In this document: positions 36,954 to 45,875 of the stretch, piece by piece
How positions within the stretch are numbered: the stretch's first letter is position 1
Layout of the letters: each line of letters begins with the position of its first letter
From: Pseudomonadota bacterium
GTDB taxonomy: Bacteria > Pseudomonadota > Gammaproteobacteria > Pseudomonadales > Pseudohongiellaceae
Assembly: GCA_027623555.1 (NCBI GenBank)
Contig: JAQBSZ010000014.1
Location: 38,240-102,239, forward strand
Reading direction: 5' to 3'
DNA: 64,000 nt
The notes under the pieces: generated by a model
What the model saw: the letters and a program-made list of their open reading frames with translations, nothing else
What the model was told of the DNA's origin: nothing
Database searches by the model: none
Position numbers and translations under genes: made by a program

Positions 36954-36976
36954 CTGTGTATATACAATAAGTACAG
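36954..36976 (-). promoter_or_regulatory. Candidate operator of the GntR regulator
   Basis: An AT-rich imperfect dyad of 23 bp, with CTGT and ACAG at its ends, lies 15 bp before the regulator's start codon, where a YtrA-type repressor would block its own operon. It was inferred from position and symmetry only. Confidence 0.35.
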
Positions 36977-37063
36977 ATAGACGAAAATGCAAGTGATTTC
37001 TTGGCGCGGATTCAGGTCGTTGATTTTCGGAGAGAATTAGTTAGATTGGGCGAGGAACGCCGC

Positions 37064-38581
37064 CTATTCGTCGGCTTCCAGGTCCCTGACCATGTCCGTC
37101 AGCGTGCGAAAATCGGTCTTGCCACTACCCATGCGGGGAAACTCCGCGACGGTTACGTATTGCTTGGGTAGCGCCAGGTTAGGCAGCTCTTCGGAGAGTC
37201 TCTTGGCCAGTTCCTGCTGATCGACGCGGCGGGTGGTTACCGCCACGATGCGAGAGCCACGCTTGGCATCGGGCAGTTCGATGGCACAGCAGTCCACTTC
37301 TTCAGGAGTCTTGGCATTCAGGGTCTCCTCAACCAATACCAGCGAGATCATTTCCCCGCCGATCTTGACGAAGCGTTTCAGACGGCCCTGATGCCAGAGA
37401 TAGCCATCCTCATCCAGGTAACCCAGATCACCGGTATCGTACCAGCCGGAGGTAATCCGCAGATGAGTCTCTTCGGTATCGTTCAGGTATCCCTGCATTA
37501 CCCCGTCGCCTTTGACCATGATCTTGCCGGTCACTCCGGGCGGACATTCTTCACCGGTTTCATAATGCTCGATCCTGACTTGCGTGCCTGGGATGGGAAT
37601 GCCGATACTCCCGGGCTTGTTGGCATTACGAGGATTAGCCGAGATGACCGGCGATGTCTCAGTGGCACCATAGCCTTCAATGATTTCCAGGTTGTGCTTC
37701 TCGCGGTAGAGGGCTCGCAAATGTTCCGGGCACTTATCCGCGCCGGATACCGCGAGCTGCACGCTGGCGAAATCACCAGGTTTGGATTGCCTGGCATAGC
37801 CCTCCAGGAACAGCGGCGTACCAACCAGCAATTCCGGCTTGTCGTCTCTGATGATGCGGGCAATGGTCTTGAAGTCGAGTGGGTTTGCGTAGGCAATCGA
37901 TGTCATGCCAAGGCATAGCGGTGTCCATAGGTTGATTGTTAGCCCGAAGACGTGAAAATAAGGTAGCACTGCCAGCATATTGTCCATGCCATAGATATCC
38001 ATCATGTCGGAAAACGCATCGATGTTGGACAGGATATTTTTCTGGGTTAGCTGGACGACTTTCGGTTCTTTCTCGCTACCACTGGTGAACAGAATCACCG
38101 CCGGCCTGGCAAGATTTGATTTGCCACAGAGGCGCTTTAACCAGGGCAGGGGTAATCTTGATTTAACAAATGCACGTGCTTTCTCGAATTTTCCCAAAGC
38201 TTGCATAATGTCTTCGATAAACACCATGCCGGGTAGTTCTTCACAACCCACTCGCTTCAAGAGTGCCCGCGCGGTAACGATCACCTTAAAATCACATTTC
38301 TGTTGGGCGTACCGGCAATTCTTCGCCGCCCCCGTGGAATAATTGATCATTACCGGGGTGCGGCTGCCCATGACAGCACCGACGATAGCCAGCGCTCCCC
38401 CGGACGAGGTAGGCAGCATGATGCCGATACGACCCCGCTCCAGTCTGCTGAAGCGACGGGCCAGAATCAATGACGCGATAAGCGCGCGGGAGTAGGTGAC
38501 ATCCCGGCCGGTTGATCGATCGATAATGGCGAGCTTGTCAGGGTGCTTCCTGGCAGATTCGATAAAGCGGTGCTGAAGCAT
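37064..38581 (-). CDS. AMP-dependent acyl-CoA/acyl-ACP synthetase (Aas C-terminal-like)
   Basis: The protein has 505 residues. The adenylate-forming motifs are all present: ILFTSGSEKEPKVVQLT near 178 (P-loop), YGATETSPVIS near 315, YDTGDLGYLDEDGYL near 380 and the C-terminal lysine in GSGKTDFRTL. It is most like the acyl-ACP synthetase half of the bifunctional Aas protein, here without an acyltransferase half, so recycling of fatty acids into lipids is the best guess. It is a single gene divergent from the MBL hydrolase. Confidence 0.8.
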   Translation of the reverse strand: MLQHRFIESARKHPDKLAIIDRSTGRDVTYSRALIASLILARRFSRLERGRIGIMLPTSSGGALAIVGAVMGSRTPVMINYSTGAAKNCRYAQQKCDFKVIVTARALLKRVGCEELPGMVFIEDIMQALGKFEKARAFVKSRLPLPWLKRLCGKSNLARPAVILFTSGSEKEPKVVQLTQKNILSNIDAFSDMMDIYGMDNMLAVLPYFHVFGLTINLWTPLCLGMTSIAYANPLDFKTIARIIRDDKPELLVGTPLFLEGYARQSKPGDFASVQLAVSGADKCPEHLRALYREKHNLEIIEGYGATETSPVISANPRNANKPGSIGIPIPGTQVRIEHYETGEECPPGVTGKIMVKGDGVMQGYLNDTEETHLRITSGWYDTGDLGYLDEDGYLWHQGRLKRFVKIGGEMISLVLVEETLNAKTPEEVDCCAIELPDAKRGSRIVAVTTRRVDQQELAKRLSEELPNLALPKQYVTVAEFPRMGSGKTDFRTLTDMVRDLEADE

Positions 38582-38697
38582 TTCGGCATCTTATCCCAAA
38601 ACGGCGGGCTTGGAACAGGACAGTACCGATGATAAGGTGTTGCTTCGGGTTGGAATCCACGGGCAGATTAATCGTGGTGACAAAGGAGGATCGGACC

Positions 38698-39630
38698 GTG
38701 ACTACGCTATTCTTTCCACGTTATCTTTTCAATTTTACCGGCACTTGTTTCGTGCTGGGATTTGCCGCGTCATTAGTGGCGCAGCAGGCGGCCGATGACT
38801 CCTTCATTACTTACCCTGTGGCCGGCAACGTGCACATGCTCGAACCGGCCAACACGAATGGCAATGTCGGAGTTTTCAGTGGCGAAGATGGTGTGCTGTT
38901 AATCGATGACCACTTCGATTTTTCGGTGGAATCCCTGCTTGAGGCCGTGGCCAGCATTAGCGACGGAGAAATTCGCTTTGTCGTCAACACCCATGTCCAT
39001 CCCGATCACATGGGCGGCAATAACAAACTGGCGGCCTTCGGCGTGACCATCCTGGCCCACGACAGTGTGCGCATCAAGATGCTTTCGGATATTCGCATTC
39101 CGCGGCGCGGAGGAATATTTTCTCCGCAGCCACCGGCAGCCGCACTACCGATCCTTACCTATAGCGAAGCCATCAGTTTTCATCTGAATGGCGAGGAAGT
39201 GCGCGTGTTCCTGGCGCCGCCGGCACACACCGGTGGTGACAGTTTCGTCTACTTCATGGGCTCGGATGTGCTGCACCTCGGTGACGTGTTTCGCACCAAT
39301 ATGTATCCCATCATCGACAGTTATAACGGTGGCAGCTTCCTCGGCATGATCGAGGCAATGGGCCTGGCGATTGGCATGGCTGGCCCGAATACCAAAGTAA
39401 TTCCAGGTCATGGCGTTGGGCCAACTGACAGAAACGGCATGCTGGCATACCAGACACTGCTATTTACCCTGCGCGATCGCGTGCAGGCCTTGATCGATGC
39501 TGGCAACAGTGTTGAAGAGATCCTCGCTGCAGAACCCACCAGAGATCTGGATGGAAAATGGGGCGGAGTACCCTCATGGACGGCGGTTGACCTGCTTCCT
39601 ATCATCTTCGAAGAATTAACCGCATTGTAG
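38698..39630 (+). CDS. Secreted MBL-fold metal-dependent hydrolase
   Basis: The protein has 310 residues with a GTG start at 38698, chosen because AAAGGAGG lies 8 bp before it and a signal peptide then begins directly (FVLGFAASLVAQQ). Zinc motif HVHPDHMGG is near residue 100, with the following metal ligands in the APPAHTGGDSFVYF and VIPGHG regions. Exported members of this class include beta-lactamase-like and quorum-quenching hydrolases; the substrate is unknown. It is transcribed alone. Confidence 0.82.
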   Translation: MTTLFFPRYLFNFTGTCFVLGFAASLVAQQAADDSFITYPVAGNVHMLEPANTNGNVGVFSGEDGVLLIDDHFDFSVESLLEAVASISDGEIRFVVNTHVHPDHMGGNNKLAAFGVTILAHDSVRIKMLSDIRIPRRGGIFSPQPPAAALPILTYSEAISFHLNGEEVRVFLAPPAHTGGDSFVYFMGSDVLHLGDVFRTNMYPIIDSYNGGSFLGMIEAMGLAIGMAGPNTKVIPGHGVGPTDRNGMLAYQTLLFTLRDRVQALIDAGNSVEEILAAEPTRDLDGKWGGVPSWTAVDLLPIIFEELTAL

Positions 39631-39806
39631 GCACTGGTGATCTGATTGCCGACGCCCACCAGATATAGTGGTAGTTAGATGAAAAGTTTGATGTGCGTCA
39701 CATTTTTATAGGGGCAAACTCGGGCAAGGTACTGAAAATTCCTACCGCGTAGGCGTAAACTACACGCACTGAAGTCAAAAAATTCATCTATCTATTCGAG
39801 GTCGAC
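39631..39806. other. Short intergenic region before a small secreted protein
   Basis: This 176-bp gap includes the promoter of the 89-residue secreted protein. No confident -35/-10 was assigned and no strong hairpin was found. Confidence 0.35.
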
Positions 39807-40076
39807 ATGAAAAGCATAGTTTCAATTCTCATCAGTGTCTGTTTTGCACTCTTTGCATCAGGTTCCTTCGCCAAGAAAGGTGGCGAAGATTCTGATGCGG
39901 TCACTATTTGCCATAAGCCAGATACACCGGCTGAGCAAGTTTTGCAGGTTCCCGAGGCTGCCGTGGACGGACATCTTCGTCATGGAGATTATGAAATCGA
40001 TGGAGAAGGTGAGCCTCCAGAAGCTGCGCGAGAAAAAGATGTAGGTGTTTCTTGTGAAGATGCACAACCTGAATAA
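39807..40076 (+). CDS. Small secreted CHxP/HGD-motif protein
   Basis: The protein has 89 residues. The signal peptide (residues 1-22) is followed by TICHKPDTPAEQVLQVPEAA and VDGHLRHGDYE, then an acidic tail with one more Cys. The C-H-x-P ... A-x-x-x-H-x-x-HGD pattern recurs in many secreted proteins of marine bacteria; its role is undetermined. The conserved Cys and His residues suggest metal binding. A strong terminator follows, so this is a monocistronic, probably well-expressed gene. Confidence 0.8.
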   Translation: MKSIVSILISVCFALFASGSFAKKGGEDSDAVTICHKPDTPAEQVLQVPEAAVDGHLRHGDYEIDGEGEPPEAAREKDVGVSCEDAQPE

Positions 40077-40102
40077 GAAGTAGATCTGGTTCTTCTTGAA
40101 AA

Positions 40103-40129
40103 GGCTACCATAGTATGGTGGCCTTTTTT
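40103..40129 (+). terminator. Rho-independent terminator after the small secreted protein gene
   Basis: A stem formed by GGCTACCATA and TATGGTGGCC, allowing one G-T type mismatch, is followed by a run of six to seven T. It begins 26 bp after the stop codon. Confidence 0.9.
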
Positions 40130-40167
40130 GTGGGCAGCCCTTGAGAATTCGACAGTAAGTCTGTCTA

Positions 40168-40566
40168 ATGCCAAACATGATTTATTTGGGAAGTTGCCAC
40201 TGCGGTGCCGTTCGCTTCGAAGTCGAGGCGTCAGCAAACATCGAAGTCGAAAACTGCAATTGTTCGATCTGCAGCATGTCGGGATATCTGCACTTAATTG
40301 TCCCGAAGCAAGACTTTAAATTGCTGACCGACGCAGCGGCATTGCAGACCTATACTTTCAATACTGGTGTGGCAAAGCACTTCTTCTGCACGACCTGCGG
40401 CATCAAGCCTTTCTATTTACCGCGTTCCAATCCCGATGGTGTGGATGTCAATGTAAACTGCCTCGATGAGTTGCCGGCCAACATGACCGTCGTTGCTTTC
40501 GATGGACGCAATTGGGAGCAGCACGCCCATAAACTGGCCCACAAGAGTAAGCCCACTGGGCCTTGA
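40168..40566 (+). CDS. GFA-family (glutathione-dependent formaldehyde-activating-like) protein
   Basis: The protein has 132 residues, with ATG 40177 as an alternative start. Zinc ligands follow the family pattern: GSCHCGAVRFEVE (Cys at about 10 and 12), CNCSICSMSG and CTTCGIKPFY. The fold is the CENP-V/GFA zinc module. The family is named for glutathione-formaldehyde adduct formation, but most members have unproved functions. Monocistronic. Confidence 0.88.
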   Translation: MPNMIYLGSCHCGAVRFEVEASANIEVENCNCSICSMSGYLHLIVPKQDFKLLTDAAALQTYTFNTGVAKHFFCTTCGIKPFYLPRSNPDGVDVNVNCLDELPANMTVVAFDGRNWEQHAHKLAHKSKPTGP

Positions 40567-40650
40567 ACAGTTCGCGAAAAGCGCTATTTATTTGCACTTT
40601 ATTTGCGGGCTGTTAGCATGCGCTTCCGGTCTATTTAATACACAAAGCGA

Positions 40651-41226
40651 ATGCTCGGTTTTTTACTAAGACACTTCAACCATCTCTGGTTTGTGGTAAT
40701 TGCGATTGCCCTGGGGCTGTTGCTGATCTTTCCCGATTGGTTGAGCAGGGAGTCCCTTGCCGATTTTCTGAATAATCTGGGTCCTCTGGCGCTGGTTGTG
40801 TATATCGTCGTGTCCCTTTCTCGATCGATGCTAATGATCCCCTGTACCCCGTTTGTACTGGCTGGAGCGATCGCCTTTCCGCAGTGGCCATTCCTGGTGC
40901 TGCTTATATCAGTGGCCGGTATTGTGGTTGGGGCCTTCCTGGTATACAGTTTCCCCTCTTTTGGCAGCTACGATGAATTCCTGGAAGAAAAATACCCGGA
41001 CAAGATCGCAGTGTTGAAAGAGAAAATGCATGGCAAATACGCCTTCGCGATTGTTATGGGTTGGTCGTTTTTTCCACTGGTACCAACAGATGCAGTCTGC
41101 TACGTGGCAGGTATGACCAGGATGTCTTTAAAGAAAATGTTATCAGCGCTGGTTATCGGTGAGTTTCCACTGGTAGCTGCCTACATTTTTCTTGGAGCTG
41201 AAATTGGTGAGTGGCTTAGAGTATGA
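40651..41226 (+). CDS. VTT-domain (TVP38/TMEM64/DedA-like) membrane protein
   Basis: The protein has 191 residues with five to six hydrophobic segments. The re-entrant motif appears as SRSMLMIPCTPFVLAGAIAF near 58 and FFPLVPTDAVCYVAGMTRM near 145. Related proteins scramble or translocate phospholipids and C55 carriers. It overlaps the methyltransferase gene by 4 bp, so the two are expressed together. Confidence 0.8.
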   Translation: MLGFLLRHFNHLWFVVIAIALGLLLIFPDWLSRESLADFLNNLGPLALVVYIVVSLSRSMLMIPCTPFVLAGAIAFPQWPFLVLLISVAGIVVGAFLVYSFPSFGSYDEFLEEKYPDKIAVLKEKMHGKYAFAIVMGWSFFPLVPTDAVCYVAGMTRMSLKKMLSALVIGEFPLVAAYIFLGAEIGEWLRV

Positions 41227-41783
41227 CAGCGCGATTTAATCTCCGTGATTCGTTCAATCTTATAAAGAATATTAAGACCACTGGAACGATTACCCCCAGC
41301 TCGAAAGGACTGATCGAACAATTACTCTCTCCAATTGATTTTCAATCAGCACGTTGTATCGTCGAATTGGGTCCCGGCAATGGCTGTGTGACACATGCGC
41401 TACTTGAGCGAATGCATCAAGATTGTGTACTCGTGTGTCTGGAACTCAACAATGAGTTTGCCACCCAGCTAAATCTTCACGTCGATTCTCGCCTGCATGT
41501 TTACAACGCCTGTGCTTCGTCGATTCGTGACATTCTGGATGAGTTGAATATTCCCGAAGTCGATCATGTTGTGTCCAGTTTGCCATTGGCACTGATCGCT
41601 GATGAAATGGTGGCAAGTATTCTGGCGAGTGTGGATGCGAATCTACGCGATGGCGGCACGTTTCTGCAGTACCAGTACAGCCTGGCTAACTATCGCGACA
41701 TGAAGCCGTTCTTTCGCGATGTGAAACTAAGATTCACGCTTCGCAATATGCCGCCGGCTTTCGTCTACGAGTGCACTAAGTAA
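41223..41783 (+). CDS. Class I SAM methyltransferase, possibly phospholipid N-methyltransferase
   Basis: The protein has 186 residues. The SAM-binding motif I CIVELGPGNGCVT is near residue 47 and the following acidic residue is in CLELNNEF. The start GTITPSSKGLIEQL matches the PmtA/KsgA-like group that acts on phosphatidylethanolamine. VVSSLPLALI carries the catalytic motif position usually held by N-P-P-Y, here S-L-P-L, as in the lipid methyltransferases. Overlap with the VTT membrane gene fits lipid work. The substrate is inferred. Confidence 0.65.
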   Translation: MTARFNLRDSFNLIKNIKTTGTITPSSKGLIEQLLSPIDFQSARCIVELGPGNGCVTHALLERMHQDCVLVCLELNNEFATQLNLHVDSRLHVYNACASSIRDILDELNIPEVDHVVSSLPLALIADEMVASILASVDANLRDGGTFLQYQYSLANYRDMKPFFRDVKLRFTLRNMPPAFVYECTK

Positions 41784-41987
41784 AACTGTTTCCCCGCGCT
41801 GAGTCTGGCGGAATCGCCATCGAATAAATCCTCGCAGTAGTTATCCCTCGGTTGCTGGTCTCCTGCACGGGGCGTACACTTGTCAGTTCTATTTAAAAAA
41901 AATCTGTACTTCTCATTTACAAGCAAAAACCAATACAGCCGATTAGGCTGGATCCTCAAATCTAAATAGAGGAAAGAGGAGACGACA
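41784..41987. other. Intergenic region before the peroxiredoxin gene
   Basis: This 204-bp gap contains an A/T-rich stretch near 41890-41940 that may include the peroxiredoxin promoter. GAGGAAAGAGGAG, 6-8 bp before ATG 41988, is an unusually strong ribosome binding site. Confidence 0.4.
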
Positions 41988-42647
41988 ATGTCATTACGTA
42001 TTAACGATGTAGCACCGAATTTCACAGCGCAGACAACCCATGGTGAGATCGATTTTCACGACTGGTTAGGTGACCAGTGGGGCGTATTGTTTTCCCACCC
42101 GAAAGATTTCACACCTGTGTGCACCACCGAACTGGGTTACATGGCGGGCCTGGAGGGTGAGTTCAGTAAACGCAATTGCAAGATTATCGGGCTGAGTGTA
42201 GACCCGGTAGACAACCACGATGAATGGGCCAAAGACATCGAGGAGACCCAGGGTCATAAGGTGAACTATCCGATGATCGGCGACAGTGACCTGGCGGTCG
42301 CGAAGCTCTACAACATGTTGCCGGCGGACGAACCGGGCTCTTCTGAAGGAAGAACTGCAGCGACCAATGCCACGGTGCGCTCGGTATTCGTTATCGGACC
42401 GGATAAAACCATCAAGCTCATGCTGACCTATCCGATGACGACCGGGCGTAACTTCGATGAGATTCTGCGGGTCCTGGATTCGATGCAGCTCACGGCCAAA
42501 CACAAGGTTGCTACGCCGGTAAACTGGCAGAGAGGCGATGATGTGATTATCGTGCCATCGGTTTCTGACGACGAAGCGAAGACGATGTTTCCCGATGGCT
42601 GGAAGACCATCAAGCCCTATCTGCGCACCGTAAAACAACCCGATTAG
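41988..42647 (+). CDS. 1-Cys peroxiredoxin (Prx6 family)
   Basis: The protein has 219 residues. The peroxidatic Cys45 lies in FTPVCTTELG, after SHPKD. The long C-terminal dimer region (RGDDVIIVPSVSDDEAK, KPYLRTV) identifies the Prx6 subgroup, which reduces H2O2 and organic hydroperoxides. No resolving Cys is evident in the equivalent position. Its very strong ribosome binding site suggests high expression. Confidence 0.94.
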   Translation: MSLRINDVAPNFTAQTTHGEIDFHDWLGDQWGVLFSHPKDFTPVCTTELGYMAGLEGEFSKRNCKIIGLSVDPVDNHDEWAKDIEETQGHKVNYPMIGDSDLAVAKLYNMLPADEPGSSEGRTAATNATVRSVFVIGPDKTIKLMLTYPMTTGRNFDEILRVLDSMQLTAKHKVATPVNWQRGDDVIIVPSVSDDEAKTMFPDGWKTIKPYLRTVKQPD

Positions 42648-42722
42648 TGCCAGGCGGCACTGGTGCCAGGCACCTTTGAGTGGACCCGTGCTACCAGTCT
42701 TCAGGGACAGGGGCGAAGCGCT

Positions 42723-43244
42723 TTACTCCACCAGGCGAATGCGATTGTCCGGGTCGGGGCGAAAGATCAGGTACTCGATGTCGGTTTCGAGTTCGCTGAA
42801 GTAGTGCGGAGTGTGGCCGGGGATTACGATCACATCACCTGGCACCACGCGCCGACTGACCCCACCCTCAATTCCTGATCCACGGATGCTGGTGGAGGGG
42901 CTGGGCGCTGGCCGCGGGTCGGTCAGTGTGCCACCGGTGACCAGCGTCGCATAACCCTTCAGCATGTAGTAGATCTCGGTGGTATTGACCGGATGCAGGT
43001 TGGAACCACCTGGTAACTCCTTAGGTCGAAACACGCCATAAACTCCAACGCGATAGTCGCCAGTAACGCTGACGGTGCGAATGGGCAGGTCGCTTACCCG
43101 GTCCCGGGGCAAGGCATCGATAAACCGAGTAATTTCCTCGGCGGTGACATCGGTGGCCACGGGCGGCACCGCAGGCGCCGGTGTTTGGGCGAAAACAATA
43201 CCGCTAAGCAGGACCGTGACCAAAGTGATTGCGTTTCTAAACAT
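42723..43244 (-). CDS. Secreted cupin-domain protein (copy B)
   Basis: The protein has 173 residues from ATG 43244, behind AGGAG. It has a signal peptide ending IVFAQ, then a TPAPAVPP linker. The single cupin barrel has the metal-site His in SNLHPVNTTEIYYM and IVIPGHTPHYFSEL. It is about 70 percent identical by eye to the gene just upstream, so it arose by tandem duplication. It may be a periplasmic small-molecule-binding or isomerase enzyme. It shares a strand with the PQQ dehydrogenase. Confidence 0.82.
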   Translation of the reverse strand: MFRNAITLVTVLLSGIVFAQTPAPAVPPVATDVTAEEITRFIDALPRDRVSDLPIRTVSVTGDYRVGVYGVFRPKELPGGSNLHPVNTTEIYYMLKGYATLVTGGTLTDPRPAPSPSTSIRGSGIEGGVSRRVVPGDVIVIPGHTPHYFSELETDIEYLIFRPDPDNRIRLVE

Positions 43245-43262
43245 TGCTGCGCTCCTGCTCAA

Positions 43263-43778
43263 TTAGTCTGTCAGTGGAATTTGATTGTCCGGGTCGGGAC
43301 GGAAGATCAGGTAGGTCAGATCAGTTTCCAGTTCGCTGAACCAATGGGGCGTATGTCCTGGAATAATAATCACATCACCGGGTACCACCCGGCGGCTGAC
43401 CCCATTCTCGATGGTGGTGCCGCGCACCCAGTTGGCATTTTGTTGAATCGAATCGGTCATGGTGCCGCCGGTAACCAGGGTCGCGTACCCGCTCAGCATG
43501 TAGTAGATCTCGGTGGTATTAACCTGATGCAGGTTAGACCCGCCTGGAAATTCCTTGGGCCGGAATACTCCGTAGACGCCTACCCGGTAGTCACCGGTCA
43601 CCCTTACGTTGCGAATCGGATTGTCACTCACCCGGTCTCGAGGCAGCGCATCGATAAACTTGGCAATGTCCTCGGCGGTCACATCGGTCGCAATCGGTGG
43701 CACCGTCGGTGCCGGTGTTTGTGCCAGAGTGAAACTGCCAAAGCCAATGACGGCAAGAACCCATACCAGTCTGTTCAT
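43263..43778 (-). CDS. Secreted cupin-domain protein (copy A)
   Basis: The protein has 171 residues with a signal peptide ending SFTLAQ. The motifs match copy B: SNLHQVNTTEIYYM and IIIPGHTPHWFSEL. It lacks the Pro/Ser-rich insert that copy B has between strands (near residue 120). It starts 24 bp after the PQQ dehydrogenase stop, so all three genes probably form one operon transcribed leftward from 45854. Confidence 0.82.
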   Translation of the reverse strand: MNRLVWVLAVIGFGSFTLAQTPAPTVPPIATDVTAEDIAKFIDALPRDRVSDNPIRNVRVTGDYRVGVYGVFRPKEFPGGSNLHQVNTTEIYYMLSGYATLVTGGTMTDSIQQNANWVRGTTIENGVSRRVVPGDVIIIPGHTPHWFSELETDLTYLIFRPDPDNQIPLTD

Positions 43779-43802
43779 ATCTTCAGTGCCTCTTCAGTGC
43801 TG

Positions 43803-45854
43803 CTAGTTTGCAGGGAGTTTGAACGCCAGCATCTCCGGACTGTGGTCACGATCACCAATGGACACGGCAAGGTATTGCTCGCCTTCATAGAGATAACTTA
43901 CCGGCGGGCTGGTGGTGCCTGCTTCCAGCTCGATCTCCCAGACAATCTCGCCAGTCTGCTTGTCATAGGCCCGAAACATCGGCCCACCGCTGTTGGTGGC
44001 TATCTCCACCGGCATATCCGGAGGTATCCGACCGCCCGGTCGCTGGCCGGTCAAGCCCTCGCCAAGGAAGAGCAGCGTCTTGGTGAGTAGTGGCGTGGGT
44101 CTGCCGGGAACGCCGAGCTTACCCAGGTTCAGATGCGCAATCGCCGGGTTGTCGCGGGGGCCATCGCCATTGGGGACCATCCACACATGATCGCCGGTGT
44201 TCATATCGATGGCCGTGATGCGACCGTAGGGGGGTTTGAACAGGGGCAGTCCCCGTGGGCCGGCGATCCAGCGTCGTGCCCCCTTGGTATAGGCGAGGTT
44301 GGTGACCTCTGGATCACCAGGCAATAGATCAGCGACGAAGGGGGAAGTAATCGAAGGGATATACAAATACCCGGTCTCCGGGTCGAATGCTGCACCTTGT
44401 ACATCGGCGCCTCCCTGTGATCCTGGTAACTGAATGGTGCCTTGTGTCCCATTTTCGGACCGGATCGAGGGTGGGGTAAACAATGGCCCGGTTACATAGT
44501 TACTAAAAATCTCCAGAGCCTCGGCGCGCAGTTCTTCAGTGAAGTCGATCAGGTTATCCACCGTTGCACCCTGGCGATCGAAGGCGGCTGGTCGGGTCGG
44601 GAAGGGCTGGGTGGGTGAAGTGACCTCGCCCGGGACATTCGATTGTGGAACCGGACGTTCTTCAATTTCCCAGACTGGCTCGCCCGTTACCCGGTCGAAC
44701 ACGAAGGCGAAGGCCTGCTTGGTAATCTGGGTAACGGCTTTTATTTCGCGGCCATCAACCGTAATGTCCATGAGGATGGGTGCGGCAGGCGGGTCGTAGT
44801 CCCACAGGCCGTGGTGCACCGTTTGGTAGTGCCAGAGGCGCTCGCCGGTTTCGGCATCGACGGCCACAAGGGACTGGGTAAACAGGTTGTCACCCACGCG
44901 ATGACCGCCGTACATATCGTTGGTCGATGAGGTAATCGGCATATACACAATGCCCAATTCTTCATCGGCACTGAACAATGACCATACTGGTGCGTGACCG
45001 GTGTAGGACCAGGAGCGGTCCTGCCAGCTGCTGGTGCCGAACTGACCCTCCTGGGGAATCGTCTGGTAGGTCCATCTAAGGTCGCCGGTGCGCACATCGA
45101 AGGCATGTACGTCACCACGGAAGGCTTCCTTGTTTTCGAAGGTATCGTTCATGGATTGGCCGATAATGACCACGTCCCTGACCACCATGGGCACGCCGCC
45201 CCAACGAAAACGTTCGAATTCTGGTGGCATGAGCTGCAGGTCGACCTGACCGTCCACACCAAAATCGGGGAACATCTCACCGGTTTCGGCATTCAGTGCA
45301 TACAGCGTGGTGCCACGTTGCACCAGAATGCGCGCCTCATCGCCATCACTCCAGTAAGCCACACCGCGGGTAGGTGCACCGGGAAGTCCTTCGACTCCGC
45401 CAACCGGTTCCTGCACCCACAGGGTTGCGCCAGTGCCGGGATTGAATGCCTCTACCAGGCCGACGCCATTGCTGATGTAGGCGACCCCATTTTTGATCAC
45501 CGGCGCGGCATTCCAACTCGTGGAATAACGCTGGTCGGGATTCATATCCACAAAGTACTGATCCAGCGCCGGCCTGCGCCAGGCGATTTCCAGTTCGTTG
45601 ACATTGCTGGCATCGATCTGGTTCAGGGCTGTGTACTTGGTGTTGCCAATATCGGCCCCAAAGGCCTGCCATTCACCGTTCTGTGCACCCTGGCCGGCTA
45701 TTGCATATTGCGGCTGTGTCGCTGCCGGGGCTGCGGACGAGGGCTGGCCTGTCTCCTGCTCCGATCCACATGCCCCCAACAGGATAATGGTGCCGAAACC
45801 CAGTAAGCCAGCCAGAATGCGGGCATTTGCAGTTATTCTTCGTGGCCTTGGCAT
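43803..45854 (-). CDS. PQQ-dependent dehydrogenase-like lipoprotein
   Basis: The protein has 683 residues from ATG 45854. Lipobox LLGAC at about residue 29 predicts an anchored periplasmic enzyme. It has an eight-bladed propeller with W-docking motifs and the mGDH hallmark VHHGLWDYDPPAAP near 345, and several GDLRWTYQ/GERLWHYQ-type blade ends. Members oxidise sugars or alcohols with PQQ as cofactor. No haem c motif (CxxCH) is present, so electrons must pass to a separate acceptor. The substrate is unknown. Confidence 0.9.
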   Translation of the reverse strand: MPRPRRITANARILAGLLGFGTIILLGACGSEQETGQPSSAAPAATQPQYAIAGQGAQNGEWQAFGADIGNTKYTALNQIDASNVNELEIAWRRPALDQYFVDMNPDQRYSTSWNAAPVIKNGVAYISNGVGLVEAFNPGTGATLWVQEPVGGVEGLPGAPTRGVAYWSDGDEARILVQRGTTLYALNAETGEMFPDFGVDGQVDLQLMPPEFERFRWGGVPMVVRDVVIIGQSMNDTFENKEAFRGDVHAFDVRTGDLRWTYQTIPQEGQFGTSSWQDRSWSYTGHAPVWSLFSADEELGIVYMPITSSTNDMYGGHRVGDNLFTQSLVAVDAETGERLWHYQTVHHGLWDYDPPAAPILMDITVDGREIKAVTQITKQAFAFVFDRVTGEPVWEIEERPVPQSNVPGEVTSPTQPFPTRPAAFDRQGATVDNLIDFTEELRAEALEIFSNYVTGPLFTPPSIRSENGTQGTIQLPGSQGGADVQGAAFDPETGYLYIPSITSPFVADLLPGDPEVTNLAYTKGARRWIAGPRGLPLFKPPYGRITAIDMNTGDHVWMVPNGDGPRDNPAIAHLNLGKLGVPGRPTPLLTKTLLFLGEGLTGQRPGGRIPPDMPVEIATNSGGPMFRAYDKQTGEIVWEIELEAGTTSPPVSYLYEGEQYLAVSIGDRDHSPEMLAFKLPAN

Positions 45855-45875
45855 GTGCGGTACTCCGTAATTCAA

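Noticed and set aside
42662..42674. GGTGCCAGGCACC palindrome also present at 52231-52243
   Set aside because: Thirteen bases, one copy inside nthA coding sequence; too short and unsupported to call a repeat family.
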